Positions 9,719 through 18,477 of a stretch of DNA of 41,743 nucleotides are shown here, piece after piece. Location: contig CAMDFL010000017.1 of the NCBI GenBank assembly GCA_945897475.1, positions 1-41,743 of the forward strand, in the 5' to 3' direction. The position numbers and the translations under genes are program-made. This DNA is from Bordetella parapertussis. GTDB lineage: Bacteria; Pseudomonadota; Gammaproteobacteria; Burkholderiales; SG8-39. Positions within the stretch are counted from its first letter, which is position 1. Every line of letters begins with the position of its first letter. The notes beneath the pieces are model-generated. The model was not told where the DNA came from. It saw nothing but the letters and a program-made list of their open reading frames with translations, and did no database searches.

Positions 9719-10156
9719 TTATTTTTTCGCTTTTGATGCCAGCGATTCCAATAATCTTTTTAATTTAATATCAACTACTTGTGTTGATAGTTCGAGAATT
9801 TCTTGGGCGCCTTGTGGGCTTAGCGTCACCGATTTTTTCGATCCTGTCTTCAAGCTGGCGCGGGGTTGCACTTCAATTACTACTGCGGTAACCTGCCGCC
9901 CAGTTTGCGGCAGGAGCCCCGAAAGCTTCCGCGGCAGGCCAACAGCGAGAAGTCTCAATTTTGCTGCCACTGCATTGTTGTCGGCGAAAATAATCAAACG
10001 TCCATCTTTGTAGTTGGCGATAGAGCAGTTCTGGGCAATTTCGACAGGCAAGACTTGAACCACTATCTTGCGCAGTTCCAGTAAAAAATTAGCATGTGAA
10101 ATCAGCGAGTTAATTTCATCGCTGTGAAGCAGAAATTCACCTAACTGAGCTCGCAT
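9719..10156 (-). CDS. DUF721 / DciA-family protein
   Basis: A 145-aa basic protein of the DUF721 (DciA) family. DciA proteins interact with the replicative helicase DnaB and are proposed to act in its loading in bacteria lacking DnaC-type loaders. The sequence shows the family's N-terminal half (helical, around residues 15-40) and the IIFADNNAVAAKLRLLAVGLP region typical of its KH-like fold. A basic C-terminus ends in KRLLESLASKAKK. The ATG at 10156 was chosen because the 49 codons upstream have no family-like sequence and overlap the divergent peptidase gene. The position between lpxC and secA matches the order I recall for DUF721 genes in Pseudomonas. Confidence 0.7.
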   Translation of the reverse strand: MRAQLGEFLLHSDEINSLISHANFLLELRKIVVQVLPVEIAQNCSIANYKDGRLIIFADNNAVAAKLRLLAVGLPRKLSGLLPQTGRQVTAVVIEVQPRASLKTGSKKSVTLSPQGAQEILELSTQVVDIKLKRLLESLASKAKK

Positions 10157-10202
10157 TATTAAGGGCCTTGCTGATTGCCGTTGACTGACGAGGAATGAAG
10201 CT

Positions 10203-11126
10203 TTGCATATTATTCTAGTTCCAAGCCGTCTTGCGGCGGCGCGCAGCTTTACTTTGGGCCCGGCACATCTAACGGTCGCCGCTTTCCTGGCCGCACTGGG
10301 CATGCTTGTTGTGGCGGTAGGATTGTTCTACCTGTCGCTTCGCTATTCCGTTGAGCTGAAGCTACCCCTGCTGGAATCGGCGTTGGCCACGGTACAGGAG
10401 CGTGAGGCGCGCAAGGCGGAGAGTTTCCTTCGTGAGAACCTCAATGCCATGGCAGTCAAATTGGGGCAAATGCAGGCGCAAATGATGCGCTTGGATGCCT
10501 TGGGCGACCGGGTTTCGTCGCTCGCGGGACTCAAACCCAGCGAGTACCGTTCCAACGAGAATCCTGGACGAGGCGGCGCGCTATCGACCAGTGTGCCGTC
10601 GCAAAATATTTCGATGGCCGATTTTGGCCGTCAGTTGGAGTCGCTATCTCGTAGCGTGGAAAATCGCACCGATAGTCTGGGGATCCTGGAGACGACCTTG
10701 TTTGACGTGCGCGTCAAGCGGCGCTTGCTGCCGACGGTAACTCCGGTTGAGGCAGCCTGGAATGCGTCGAGCTTCGGCTGGCGACTTGATCCAATTACCG
10801 GTCAAAACGCATTGCACGAGGGCGTGGATTTTATTGCCGAAAAGGGCGCGCCGATATTCGCCGCCGCCGCTGGCGTGGTGCTCTCAGCCGAAATCCATCC
10901 TCAATATGGAAAAATGATAGAGCTCGATCATGGCAATGGATTCGTGACCCGCTACGCCCATGCTTCGAAGATGCTGGTTAAGCCTGGCGAGGTGGTGCGG
11001 ATAGGGCGAAAAATTGCCGAGGTCGGATCCACCGGCCGATCCACTGGGCCGCATCTGCACTTTGAAGTGCGATACCGCGGCGTTGCTCAAAATCCTTCAC
11101 GCTTTCTGCAAGCCTACTCGCGTTAA
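10203..11126 (+). CDS. M23-family peptidase (LytM-like), membrane anchored
   Basis: Zinc metallopeptidase family that cleaves peptidoglycan cross-links or regulates amidases from the periplasm. The 307-aa product has a short cytoplasmic tail, a membrane helix at residues ~23-46 and a helical, probably coiled-coil segment ~55-130. The M23 domain runs from SSFGWRLDPITG onward. Metal ligands are visible as HEGVDF and HLHFEVRY, with a further His in TRYAHAS, so the enzyme appears catalytically complete. The TTG start at 10203 is supported by GAGGAATGAAG just upstream. The neighbouring secA and dciA-like genes fit the conserved lpxC-secA interval. The specific substrate is unknown. Confidence 0.85.
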   Translation: MHIILVPSRLAAARSFTLGPAHLTVAAFLAALGMLVVAVGLFYLSLRYSVELKLPLLESALATVQEREARKAESFLRENLNAMAVKLGQMQAQMMRLDALGDRVSSLAGLKPSEYRSNENPGRGGALSTSVPSQNISMADFGRQLESLSRSVENRTDSLGILETTLFDVRVKRRLLPTVTPVEAAWNASSFGWRLDPITGQNALHEGVDFIAEKGAPIFAAAAGVVLSAEIHPQYGKMIELDHGNGFVTRYAHASKMLVKPGEVVRIGRKIAEVGSTGRSTGPHLHFEVRYRGVAQNPSRFLQAYSR

Positions 11127-11161
11127 GCGAGGGCGGTTTTAACGCGAATTTTCTATTTGAA

Positions 11162-11213
11162 TTTCTGTTCGGTCTTCTTTTCGGTTCTCCATTTCGGTTT
11201 TCATTCCGTTTTT
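11162..11213 (+). repeat. 13-bp degenerate tandem repeat upstream of secA
   Basis: Four adjacent 13-bp T-rich units (11162, 11175, 11188, 11201) share a core near TTCGGTT. They lie in the gap between the M23 peptidase stop and the secA start. No secM-like leader gene is seen here. The repeat is degenerate, so boundaries are approximate. Confidence 0.55.
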
Positions 11214-11267
11214 TTATTCCATCTTGATAGCTTGTCCGTGGCGAGCGGGAAGCGACTCTTCACATGA

Positions 11268-11273
11268 TAAAAT
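11268..11273 (+). promoter_or_regulatory. Possible -10 element for secA
   Basis: TGATAAAATCCGCG 32-37 bp upstream of the secA ATG resembles the TAAAAT -10 with CG-rich discriminator also seen before rpsP. No clear -35 hexamer was found at the right spacing. Confidence 0.3.
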
Positions 11274-11304
11274 CCGCGTTTTTCCGCAAAGCGGCAAGCC
11301 CCTG

Positions 11305-14091
11305 ATGCCCAATTTACTCACCCGGATCGCCCGCATGCCCAGGGTGATTTTTGGCAGTCGCAATGATCGGCTACTGAAACGTTATAGCAAGACCGTCAGG
11401 GAGATCAACGCGTTTGAGCCGGCAATCGCCGCGCTTAGCGACGCCGAACTGAAGGCAAAAGCTCTTGAGTTCAAGGCGCGACTGGCCAATCGTATTGCAG
11501 AGGCCGCGCAGGATTCGCGCGTAGCTGTAGAGGCGCAAGGGCTCACCGAGCTTCTACCGGAAGCATTCGCCGTGGTGAGGGAAGCATCCAAGCGGGTCAT
11601 GAAGATGCGCCACTTCGACGTGCAATTGATCGGCGGGATGGTATTGCATGACGGCAAGATTGCCGAGATGCGCACTGGCGAAGGCAAGACGCTGGCCGCG
11701 ACTTTGCCTGCCTACTTGAACGCGTTGTCTGGGCGCGGTGTGCACATAGTCACCGTTAACGACTACCTGGCGCAGCGCGACGCGGACTGGATGGGAAAGA
11801 TTTACGCGTTTCTGGGTTTATCGGTCGGCGTAATCCTCTCGCAGATGGCGCATGCAGACAAGCACGCCGCCTACGCGGCCGACATTACCTACGGCACCAA
11901 CAACGAATTCGGCTTTGACTATCTTCGCGACAACATGGCGATGGCGGTGCCGGATCGTCACCAGCGCGGCCTGAACTTTGCGATCATTGACGAGGTCGAT
12001 TCGATATTGATCGACGAAGCGCGCACGCCGCTGATCATCTCGGGACAGGCCGAAGATAGAACCGAAGTCTATTACCGGATGAATGAAGTGGCGCCACTGC
12101 TGATCAAGCAGGAGAAGGAAGAGGCGCCCGGTGACTTTCTTGTCGATGAAAAATCGCATACGGTGCTGTTGTCGGAAGATGGCCACGAGAACGCCGAGAA
12201 ATTGCTCGCGCGCGTTGGACTCCTGCCTGAGGGCCGCAGCCTGTACGAACCTGCCTACGTGAATTTGATGCATCACTTGAACGCCGCTTTGCGCGCGCAT
12301 CATCTGTTTTTCAAGGACAGGCATTACGTGGTGCAGGACGGCGAAGTGGTGATCGTCGATGAATTCACCGGTCGGCTGATGTCGGGCAGGCGCTGGTCCG
12401 ACGGCCTGCACCAGGCGGTCGAGGCGAAGGAAAACGTTTCGATTCAAAGCGAGAACCAGACACTGGCTTCGATTACGTTCCAGAATTTTTTCCGTATGTA
12501 CGGCAAGCTCTCCGGGATGACAGGAACCGCGGATACCGAAGCCTACGAGTTTCAGGAGATCTACGGCCTTGAGACTGTGGTCATCCCGACTCATCACAAC
12601 ATGATCCGCGAGGACCGGCTGGATCAGGTTTATCGCTCGGGCGACGAGAAATATCTGGCCTTGTTGGCCGATATCAAGGACTGTTTTGAGCGCGGCCAAC
12701 CGGTGCTGGTGGGCACCACTTCCATCGAAAATTCCGAACTGGTGTCGGGCTTGCTGCAGAAGGAAAAGCTCCCTCATCAGGTGCTCAACGCCAAGCAGCA
12801 CGAGCGCGAGGCGCAGATCATCGCGCAGGCGGGCCGGCCCAAGATGGTGACCATCGCCACAAACATGGCGGGGCGGGGCACCGATATCGTATTGGGCGGC
12901 AACGTCGAGAAGCAGGAGGAGTTGGTGCTTGCCACCGAGAACCTCTCCGACGAGGAAAAGAGCCTGCGCGTGCAGCAACTGCATTCCGAGTGGCAAAGCT
13001 TGCACGATCAAGTTATTGCAGCGGGCGGTCTGCACATCATCGGCACCGAGCGGCACGAGTCGCGCCGCATCGACAATCAGTTGCGCGGTCGTTCCGGACG
13101 CCAGGGCGACGCGGGCTCATCGCGCTTCTATCTGTCGCTTGACGATTCGTTGTTGCGCATTTTCGCCGGTGAACGTGTGCGCATGATCATGGACCGCCTG
13201 AAGATGCCTGAAGGCGAGCCCATCGAACACACCCTGGTGACTCGCTCCATCGAATCGGCGCAACGCAAGGTCGAGGCGCACAACTTCGATATCCGCAAGC
13301 AGTTGCTCGAGTACGACGACGTTTCCAACGATCAACGCAAGCAGATCTATGCCTTGCGCAATGAGATCCTGGAAGCCACCGATGTCACCGAGCAGGTCAC
13401 CTCATTGCGCCACGGCGTTATCGGCGATATTTTCCGGACATACGTTCCCGAGGAAAGCGTCGAGGAGCAATGGGATATCGAAGGACTTTGCAAAGCCTAT
13501 TTATCCGATTTGCGCCTTGAGGTATTGCTGGGCAAGTGGCTTGAGTCCGAACCCAACCTGAATGAAGAGGGGCTGCTCTCGCGCGCGATTGACGCAGCCG
13601 ACGCGGCCTATAGCGTAAAGTGGGAGGTGGCGCCCGCGGAAACTGCGCGAAACTATGAGCGTCTGGTGCTGCTTACCGCCCTGGATATGCATTGGCGCGA
13701 ACATTTGTCGGCGCTGGATCACCTGCGCCAGGGCATTCACCTTCGCGGTTACGCGCAAAAAAATCCCAAACAGGAATATAAACGCGAGGCTTTCGAGTTG
13801 TTCGGCAGCCTGTTGGAACTGGTAAAGCTCGAAGTCACGCGCACCCTGATGACCGTTGAGATCAAGACGCGCGAAGAAGTGGAGATGGCGGAGCGCCAGA
13901 GCGCGCCCGCTTTGGAGAACGTGCAGTATCAGCACGCCTCCTATGGTGAAGCCCTCGATGAGAAATCCGGGGATGCCGAGGCACTCAAAGAGGCGCCGTT
14001 CGTGCGCCGCATGGAAAAGATAGGACGAAACGACTCCTGTCCCTGTGGCTCCGGGAAAAAATATAAGCACTGCCACGGCAGATTGAGCTGA
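11305..14091 (+). CDS. secA: SecA, preprotein translocase ATPase
   Basis: Motor ATPase that drives secretory proteins through SecYEG. The N-terminus has [17 protein letters not shown]1 Walker A is GEGKT (residues ~125-129), with Walker B in [17 protein letters not shown]. The preprotein cross-linking domain and MTGTADTEA follow, then NBD2 with GTTSIENSE and [10 protein letters not shown]. The C-terminal zinc-binding SEC-C motif is intact ([16 protein letters not shown]), the SecB-binding end. The start at 11305 gives 928 aa; an ATG at 11335 is an alternative that shortens the variable N-terminus. The ribosome-binding site is weak. argJ follows after 12 bp. Confidence 0.96.
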   Translation: MPNLLTRIARMPRVIFGSRNDRLLKRYSKTVREINAFEPAIAALSDAELKAKALEFKARLANRIAEAAQDSRVAVEAQGLTELLPEAFAVVREASKRVMKMRHFDVQLIGGMVLHDGKIAEMRTGEGKTLAATLPAYLNALSGRGVHIVTVNDYLAQRDADWMGKIYAFLGLSVGVILSQMAHADKHAAYAADITYGTNNEFGFDYLRDNMAMAVPDRHQRGLNFAIIDEVDSILIDEARTPLIISGQAEDRTEVYYRMNEVAPLLIKQEKEEAPGDFLVDEKSHTVLLSEDGHENAEKLLARVGLLPEGRSLYEPAYVNLMHHLNAALRAHHLFFKDRHYVVQDGEVVIVDEFTGRLMSGRRWSDGLHQAVEAKENVSIQSENQTLASITFQNFFRMYGKLSGMTGTADTEAYEFQEIYGLETVVIPTHHNMIREDRLDQVYRSGDEKYLALLADIKDCFERGQPVLVGTTSIENSELVSGLLQKEKLPHQVLNAKQHEREAQIIAQAGRPKMVTIATNMAGRGTDIVLGGNVEKQEELVLATENLSDEEKSLRVQQLHSEWQSLHDQVIAAGGLHIIGTERHESRRIDNQLRGRSGRQGDAGSSRFYLSLDDSLLRIFAGERVRMIMDRLKMPEGEPIEHTLVTRSIESAQRKVEAHNFDIRKQLLEYDDVSNDQRKQIYALRNEILEATDVTEQVTSLRHGVIGDIFRTYVPEESVEEQWDIEGLCKAYLSDLRLEVLLGKWLESEPNLNEEGLLSRAIDAADAAYSVKWEVAPAETARNYERLVLLTALDMHWREHLSALDHLRQGIHLRGYAQKNPKQEYKREAFELFGSLLELVKLEVTRTLMTVEIKTREEVEMAERQSAPALENVQYQHASYGEALDEKSGDAEALKEAPFVRRMEKIGRNDSCPCGSGKKYKHCHGRLS

Positions 14092-14103
14092 GGCGCGTTC
14101 GAG

Positions 14104-15330
14104 ATGGCGGTCAATTTACGTGCCCCAGATGCGGCTTCGCTATTGACGATCATTGGCGTCGAACTGGGGACGACGCATGCAGGCATACGCCGCGCGCCGC
14201 GCGCGGATCTCATGCTGATGCGGCTGGCCGAAGGCTCGGTGTCGGCGGGCGTATTTACGCAAAATAGCTTCGCTGCGGCGCCGGTACAGGTGTGTAGAGA
14301 AACGCTCGCCTTGGGGGGGGCTATCCGCGCCTTGATAGTGAACGCCGGCAATGCCAATTGTGGCACGGGGCCGGCCGGCATGCTGGCCGCGCGTCGAAGC
14401 TGTGAGATGGTTGCGAAAGTGCTTGGTATTCGCGCCAACGAAGTTCTGCCCTTTTCCACCGGCGTGATCCTTGAACCTTTACCGGTCGAACGCATCGAAG
14501 CGGCATTGCCGGCTTGCGTGGCATCACTGGAGGCCTCGAATTGGGGCCTCGCGGCAGAGGCAATCATGACAACGGATACCTTGGCCAAAGCCTGTTCGCG
14601 CTCAATAGTCCTTGGGGGAACTCGGGTATGCGTCACCGGCATCGCCAAGGGGGTGGGCATGCTCGCGCCCAACATGGCCACCATGCTGACCTTCATCGCT
14701 ACCGATGCGCGCGTCGGCAGGTCTGCGCTGCAAGCCATGACCCGCGAAGTCGCGGAGGTGTCTTTTAATAGAGTAACTGTCGATGGGGATACCTCGACTA
14801 ACGACTCGTTTATCCTGTCCGCCACCGGCGCAGCCAACACCTCGGAAATCATCGCCGGTTCGGCGCAATACCTCGCCTTGCGCGAGGCTGTTTCCGAGGT
14901 GGCCGTGCAGTTGGCACAATCCATCGCGCGTGACGGCGAAGGGGCGACCAAATTCATTACCATCGAAGCAGGCGGGGCACGCGATGAAGCTGAAGCCCTG
15001 CGTGTCGCCCGCGCAATCGCGCATTCGCCCCTGGTGAAAACCGCATTTTTCGCCTCGGACCCCAATCTTGGACGGCTGCTTATGGCGATTGGCAACGCCG
15101 GCGTCCAGGCAATGGATACCTCAACGGTGAACCTCTGGCTGGGCGATGTTCGTGTGATTGAAAACGGCGGCCGCGCGGCGAGTTATCGTGAAGAAGATGG
15201 CGCGCGAGTGATGAGACCCGAGGAAATCGTGGTCAAAGTTGATCTAGGACGAGGAAGTGCTGCTACGACAGTCTGGACTTGCGATTATTCCTACGATTAC
15301 GTGAAGATCAACGCGGAATACCGCACCTGA
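14104..15330 (+). CDS. argJ: ArgJ, bifunctional glutamate N-acetyltransferase / amino-acid acetyltransferase
   Basis: Cytoplasmic Ntn-type enzyme that transfers acetyl from N-acetylornithine to glutamate in the cyclic arginine pathway, and may also use acetyl-CoA. The precursor self-cleaves before the nucleophilic threonine in the motif GVGMLAPNMATMLTF. Here cleavage is expected between Ala192 and Thr193. The oxyanion-hole region NAGNANCGTG and the C-terminal ASDPNLGRLLMAIGN are present. It is 408 aa, and the final residue pattern ENAEYRT-like (INAEYRT) is typical. It sits between secA and a DUF815 ATPase, an arrangement I recall from other beta/gammaproteobacteria. Sequence alone cannot show whether it is mono- or bifunctional. 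Confidence 0.94.
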   Translation: MAVNLRAPDAASLLTIIGVELGTTHAGIRRAPRADLMLMRLAEGSVSAGVFTQNSFAAAPVQVCRETLALGGAIRALIVNAGNANCGTGPAGMLAARRSCEMVAKVLGIRANEVLPFSTGVILEPLPVERIEAALPACVASLEASNWGLAAEAIMTTDTLAKACSRSIVLGGTRVCVTGIAKGVGMLAPNMATMLTFIATDARVGRSALQAMTREVAEVSFNRVTVDGDTSTNDSFILSATGAANTSEIIAGSAQYLALREAVSEVAVQLAQSIARDGEGATKFITIEAGGARDEAEALRVARAIAHSPLVKTAFFASDPNLGRLLMAIGNAGVQAMDTSTVNLWLGDVRVIENGGRAASYREEDGARVMRPEEIVVKVDLGRGSAATTVWTCDYSYDYVKINAEYRT

Positions 15331-15348
15331 TATAGCAACTGGGCAAGC

Positions 15349-16278
15349 ATGTCGGCTTCCAAAAATTTCGATCAATGGCTCGTCCGCTTGGACGCGGTTC
15401 TGGGCCGCCTCGAGGGCCTGTTGCCCGCGCCGCCGGCTGCGCCCGATTGGAACGCCAGTATCGCTTTTCGTTGGCGTGTGCAAAATGGCCGGTCTACCTT
15501 GTTGCCGGTGGCGCGGCCGCATGCCATCCGGCTCGCGGATTTGCGAGGCGTCGACAAACAAAAGGCATTAATCGAGAACAATACGCGCCAATTTGTCGAA
15601 GGACTTCCGGCGAACAATGTTCTATTGACCGGATCGCGCGGCACCGGCAAGTCCTCGCTGGTGAAAGCGGTGCTCAATCGATTCTCTCGTCAGGGTTTGC
15701 GTTTGATCGAGGTAGACAAAAATGATTTGGTGTCGCTTGCGGATATCGTCGATCTTCTCAGCGAGAGGCCGGAGCGCTTCATTATTTTTTGCGACGACTT
15801 GTCTTTCGAAGCCTCAGAGGCCGCCTACAAGGCCTTGAAGTCGGTGCTTGATGGTTCGGTTGCCGCGGCCCCGGAAAACGTTCTGATCTACGCGACCTCC
15901 AATCGGCGCCACCTGATGCCCGAGTTCATGCAGGAGAATCTGGATTACAAGCACCAGGGCGAGGAAATCCACGCCAGCGAAGGCTCCGAAGAAAAAATTT
16001 CTCTTTCGGAGCGTTTCGGATTGTGGCTTTCCTTCTATGCCTTTGAGCAGGATGAATATCTGAAAATCGTTGCGCACTGGCTCGCGCAATTCCGATGCGT
16101 GCACACCGAGGAGTCCAGAGCCGATGCCTTACGTTGGGCTTTGACACGAGGTTCCCGTTCGGGGCGTGTCGCATGGCAATTCGCGCGCGATTGGGCTGGA
16201 CGCCAGGGAACGCTGCGCACGGATTTAAAACGGAAATCGTCGCACCTTCCAATGGTGCGCCGCGGCAAGCCGCTCTGA
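15349..16278 (+). CDS. DUF815-family P-loop ATPase
   Basis: A 309-aa AAA-like ATPase of the DUF815 family, whose physiological role is not established. After an N-terminal ~60-residue region, the conserved HAIRLADLRGVDKQK leads into Walker A GSRGTGKSS (residues ~95-103). Walker B is FIIFCDDLSFE (~143-153) and a sensor-1-like stretch IYATSNRRHLMPEFM follows. The C-terminal lid contains LSERFGLWLSFYAFEQDEYL. It is 18 bp from argJ and followed by mutT-thiE, so it is probably cotranscribed with them. Cytoplasmic; no signal peptide or membrane segment. Confidence 0.85.
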   Translation: MSASKNFDQWLVRLDAVLGRLEGLLPAPPAAPDWNASIAFRWRVQNGRSTLLPVARPHAIRLADLRGVDKQKALIENNTRQFVEGLPANNVLLTGSRGTGKSSLVKAVLNRFSRQGLRLIEVDKNDLVSLADIVDLLSERPERFIIFCDDLSFEASEAAYKALKSVLDGSVAAAPENVLIYATSNRRHLMPEFMQENLDYKHQGEEIHASEGSEEKISLSERFGLWLSFYAFEQDEYLKIVAHWLAQFRCVHTEESRADALRWALTRGSRSGRVAWQFARDWAGRQGTLRTDLKRKSSHLPMVRRGKPL

Positions 16279-16306
16279 GTCTGTCAGAGAATGGAAATAT
16301 CCCATC

Positions 16307-17257
16307 TTGAATTTGCCTGATAGTCGCGCGATCATCGAAGTCGCAGTCGGCGTGCTGACTCGCGATGACGGGGCGGTGCTGCTCGCGCGACGTCCGCCAT
16401 CCAAGGTCTACGCGGGCTATTGGGAGTTTCCAGGCGGTAAGCTGGAACCAGGAGAATCCGCGCACGACGCCCTGGTGCGCGAACTGGGCGAAGAGCTTGG
16501 TATCCAGGTGGGACACGCCTATCGCTGGATCACGCAGGAGTTCACCTATCCGCATGCCCGGGTGCGGCTTAATTTCTTTCGCGTGATCGCCTGGTCGGGT
16601 GAGTTACGAACGCTCGAGCACGATGACATGAGATGGGAACAACCCGCCAGCGTTTCCGTGGCGCCGCTGCTGCCGGCCAATGGTCCGGTATTACGGGGAC
16701 TGGCCTTGCCTTATGAGTATGCGATCACTCATTGCATGGAATTGGGAATGGATGCGCAACTGCGCTGCATGAAAGATCGCTTAAACGCGGGTCTGCGCCT
16801 GATCCAGGTTCGAGAACCCGGCATGCCCGCCGCGCATTTGGAGGATTTTCTGCGACGGGTGTTGGAACTGGCGCGCCCCCTGCGCGCGCGCGTGCTGGTC
16901 AATGCCGATATTGCTCTTGCGCTGCGTACCGAAGCTGATGGCGTGCATCTCACCGCCACTCAAATCGCAACCCTTGTTGAGCGGCCGGATCTACCTTTGG
17001 TGGGAGCGTCCTGCCACGACGAGGCGCAGCGCCGCGATGCCGAACGGCTTGGTGTCGATTTCGCCGTGCTGGGCTCGGTGATGCCTACGCGCTCGCACCC
17101 GGACATCGTGCCGATGGGCTGGGAACGATTCGAGACCTTGTCAAAGGGCGCAAGCTTGCCGGTATTCGCGTTGGGTGGACTGACTCGGGGCGACCTGGAG
17201 ACTGCTTGGCAATGCGGCGCGCATGGCATCGCCATGCAACGCGCCTCCTGGCGGTGA
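16307..17257 (+). CDS. MutT Nudix hydrolase fused to ThiE/TenI-like domain
   Basis: Two-domain protein of 316 aa. The N-terminal half (~9-135) is a Nudix hydrolase of the MutT type, which removes 8-oxo-dGTP. The Nudix box is complete (GKLEPGESAHDALVRELGEE, then LGI). The C-terminal half (~140-316) resembles thiamine-phosphate synthase/TenI, with LIQVREPGMP, VLVNADIALALR, GVHLT, GASCHDEAQ and LGSVMPTRSHP. This fusion is known in proteobacteria; the job of the ThiE-like half is uncertain. The start is taken as TTG at 16307; a nearby ATG at 16291 is out of frame and ends quickly. Last gene of the secA-argJ direction group. Confidence 0.85.
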   Translation: MNLPDSRAIIEVAVGVLTRDDGAVLLARRPPSKVYAGYWEFPGGKLEPGESAHDALVRELGEELGIQVGHAYRWITQEFTYPHARVRLNFFRVIAWSGELRTLEHDDMRWEQPASVSVAPLLPANGPVLRGLALPYEYAITHCMELGMDAQLRCMKDRLNAGLRLIQVREPGMPAAHLEDFLRRVLELARPLRARVLVNADIALALRTEADGVHLTATQIATLVERPDLPLVGASCHDEAQRRDAERLGVDFAVLGSVMPTRSHPDIVPMGWERFETLSKGASLPVFALGGLTRGDLETAWQCGAHGIAMQRASWR

Positions 17258-17321
17258 AGCGCAAGGCCCGTTCAGCCGGCTAATACGCAGCTCAAACCGG
17301 CTCTGCTTTATTGAGAAACCG

Positions 17322-17358
17322 CGTTTTTATACGGATGGTGTTTATCCGTATAAAAACG
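17322..17358. repeat. Perfect 15-bp hairpin downstream of mutT-thiE
   Basis: Arms CGTTTTTATACGGAT (17322-17336) and ATCCGTATAAAAACG (17344-17358) are fully complementary with a 7-nt loop. It lies in the 280-bp gap between mutT-thiE (+) and the cheY-like remnant (-). It could act as a terminator in either direction or be an inserted palindromic element. Confidence 0.75.
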
Positions 17359-17414
17359 TGGTCCGCCCGGGGCAGCGCTGCCAAAATCTGCACAAACGAA
17401 AAATCCGTTCGTCC

Positions 17415-17467
17415 AGATCGTTGCTTTCGCGCGGATGATGAAGCCATCCGCCCGAAAGCAACGATCT
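17415..17467. repeat. Near-perfect 23-bp hairpin
   Basis: The arms at 17415-17437 and 17445-17467 pair at 22 of 23 positions (only C17430/C17452 fails), with a 7-nt loop. It follows the first hairpin by 56 bp, unrelated in sequence but with the same loop size. It is too long and too GC-mixed for an ordinary terminator without a T-run. The rest of 17258-17538 shows no gene. Confidence 0.75.
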
Positions 17468-17538
17468 TCAGAAAACCGCTCGCGGCAGGAGGGGGCGAGC
17501 CAAAAACCCTTAAGTAAGTGCCATTCGGGCTTAGCCGA

Positions 17539-17891
17539 TTATTTTTTTACGATCTGTACCAGACGCTCAGGCTGAATTGGTTTAACCAGGCAGCCTGTTG
17601 CCAAGGCGGAGCGGCCCTTATCTTTGATGTCCGCACCGGCCTCGGTGGTCAACATCAAAATCGGCGTTTTTTCATAGCCATCCTGGAGGCGCAAGGCCTT
17701 GATCATTTCCTGCCCGTTCATGTGCACCATATTCTGATTGGTCAGAATGAGGTCGAATCTTTGCGCCTTGCACTTCTCTAAGCCATCGATTCCGTCATTC
17801 GCCAACACCACTTTGTAGCCAGCCGGCTCCAGACAGAAAGCAACTGCTGCCGTATGGCGCTTGAATCGTCAACCGAAAGAATAGTTTTCAC
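17539..17891 (-). pseudogene. CheY-like response-regulator receiver, frameshifted and missing the phospho-acceptor Asp
   Basis: Single receiver domain like CheY. Reading from GTG at 17891 gives KTILSVDDSSAIRQQ, with the acidic Asp pair. About 45 bp in, the frame must change by one base near 17841-17852 to continue as AFCLEPAGYKVVLANDGIDG and on to the end. The 353-bp length, one short of a multiple of three, agrees with a single deletion. The phospho-acceptor position reads LILTNQNM, where CheY relatives have TDQNM, so Asp is replaced by Asn through one base change. The Thr (MLTTEAG) and Lys (VKP) positions remain. Two independent defects argue for decay rather than a sequencing error alone. 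It is last in a four-gene minus-strand unit. Confidence 0.75.
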
Positions 17892-17916
17892 TTTTCCATA
17901 TCCAAGTAGGCGTCGC

Positions 17917-18402
17917 TTAGAAGAGTTCGACCGTTCCGGTCTCGACCGATTGGACGCTGCTGCCGTTGGCGAGCGGCGCCTCTTGAGCGCCGGGTAAGGC
18001 GCTGATCTGTTTGGCGACGCTGATTAGCAGCTGAGAGGTGAGGTCATGCATCTGCAATCCGACGACTATCTCGTCGAACAAGGGTTGCAGGCTATTGCAA
18101 CGCTCGGTGGCCGCCGGCGTGCTGTTATCCAGCCCCATCGCCTGGTAGAGCGCATAACAATTACGGCCAATTTGGGGAAATGCCAGGTCGAGCATGCGCT
18201 TGATTTCCTGCACATCGGCCTTGATCTGCCCTATGCGCGGATCTCCTGGCACCGCATCGGCCGACGGTGATGCCATGTCTGCCGGTGAGGCTAGCTCGGA
18301 CGGTGCGCCCAGCTTGGACGGTGCGGCTAGCTCGGGCGAATTACGATTTCCTATGATTTTCTGTATTTTTTCGTCCAGAGCTTGTGCCGTGAAGGGTTTC
18401 AC
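17917..18402 (-). CDS. Small protein with a CheZ-type D-x3-Q motif
   Basis: A 161-aa soluble protein not assignable to a named family with confidence. Residues ~22-52 are a low-complexity Ala/Ser/Pro linker made of imperfect repeats (APSKLG, APSELA, SPADMA). The rest is predicted helical. Residues 116-124 read LQMHDLTSQ, matching the spacing of the CheZ catalytic site (D143 and Q147 of E. coli CheZ, in FQDLTGQ). That would fit a phosphatase acting on a CheY-like partner, and a CheY remnant lies immediately downstream. CheZ is longer (~214 aa) and the rest shows no clear similarity, so function is inference. The GTG start has AGGAAA upstream. Confidence 0.6.
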   Translation of the reverse strand: MKPFTAQALDEKIQKIIGNRNSPELAAPSKLGAPSELASPADMASPSADAVPGDPRIGQIKADVQEIKRMLDLAFPQIGRNCYALYQAMGLDNSTPAATERCNSLQPLFDEIVVGLQMHDLTSQLLISVAKQISALPGAQEAPLANGSSVQSVETGTVELF

Positions 18403-18477
18403 AATATTTCCTGATCCTCGCCTGCCTGCGCATTGTTTTCTTGCAGGGATATTTTGCGCGATAGATGAATGGGACTG

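Noticed and set aside
11127..11304. secM-type arrest peptide upstream of secA
   Set aside because: No open frame with a FxxxxWIxxxxGIRAGP-like arrest motif; the gap holds a T-rich repeat.
11818..13056. A 412-codon open frame antisense to secA
   Set aside because: Shadow of a highly conserved gene with GC-rich third positions; no start signal and no recognisable domain.
13941..15095. A 384-codon open frame antisense to argJ
   Set aside because: Composition (Ser/Ala/Arg rich) and full overlap with argJ mark it as a codon-bias shadow.
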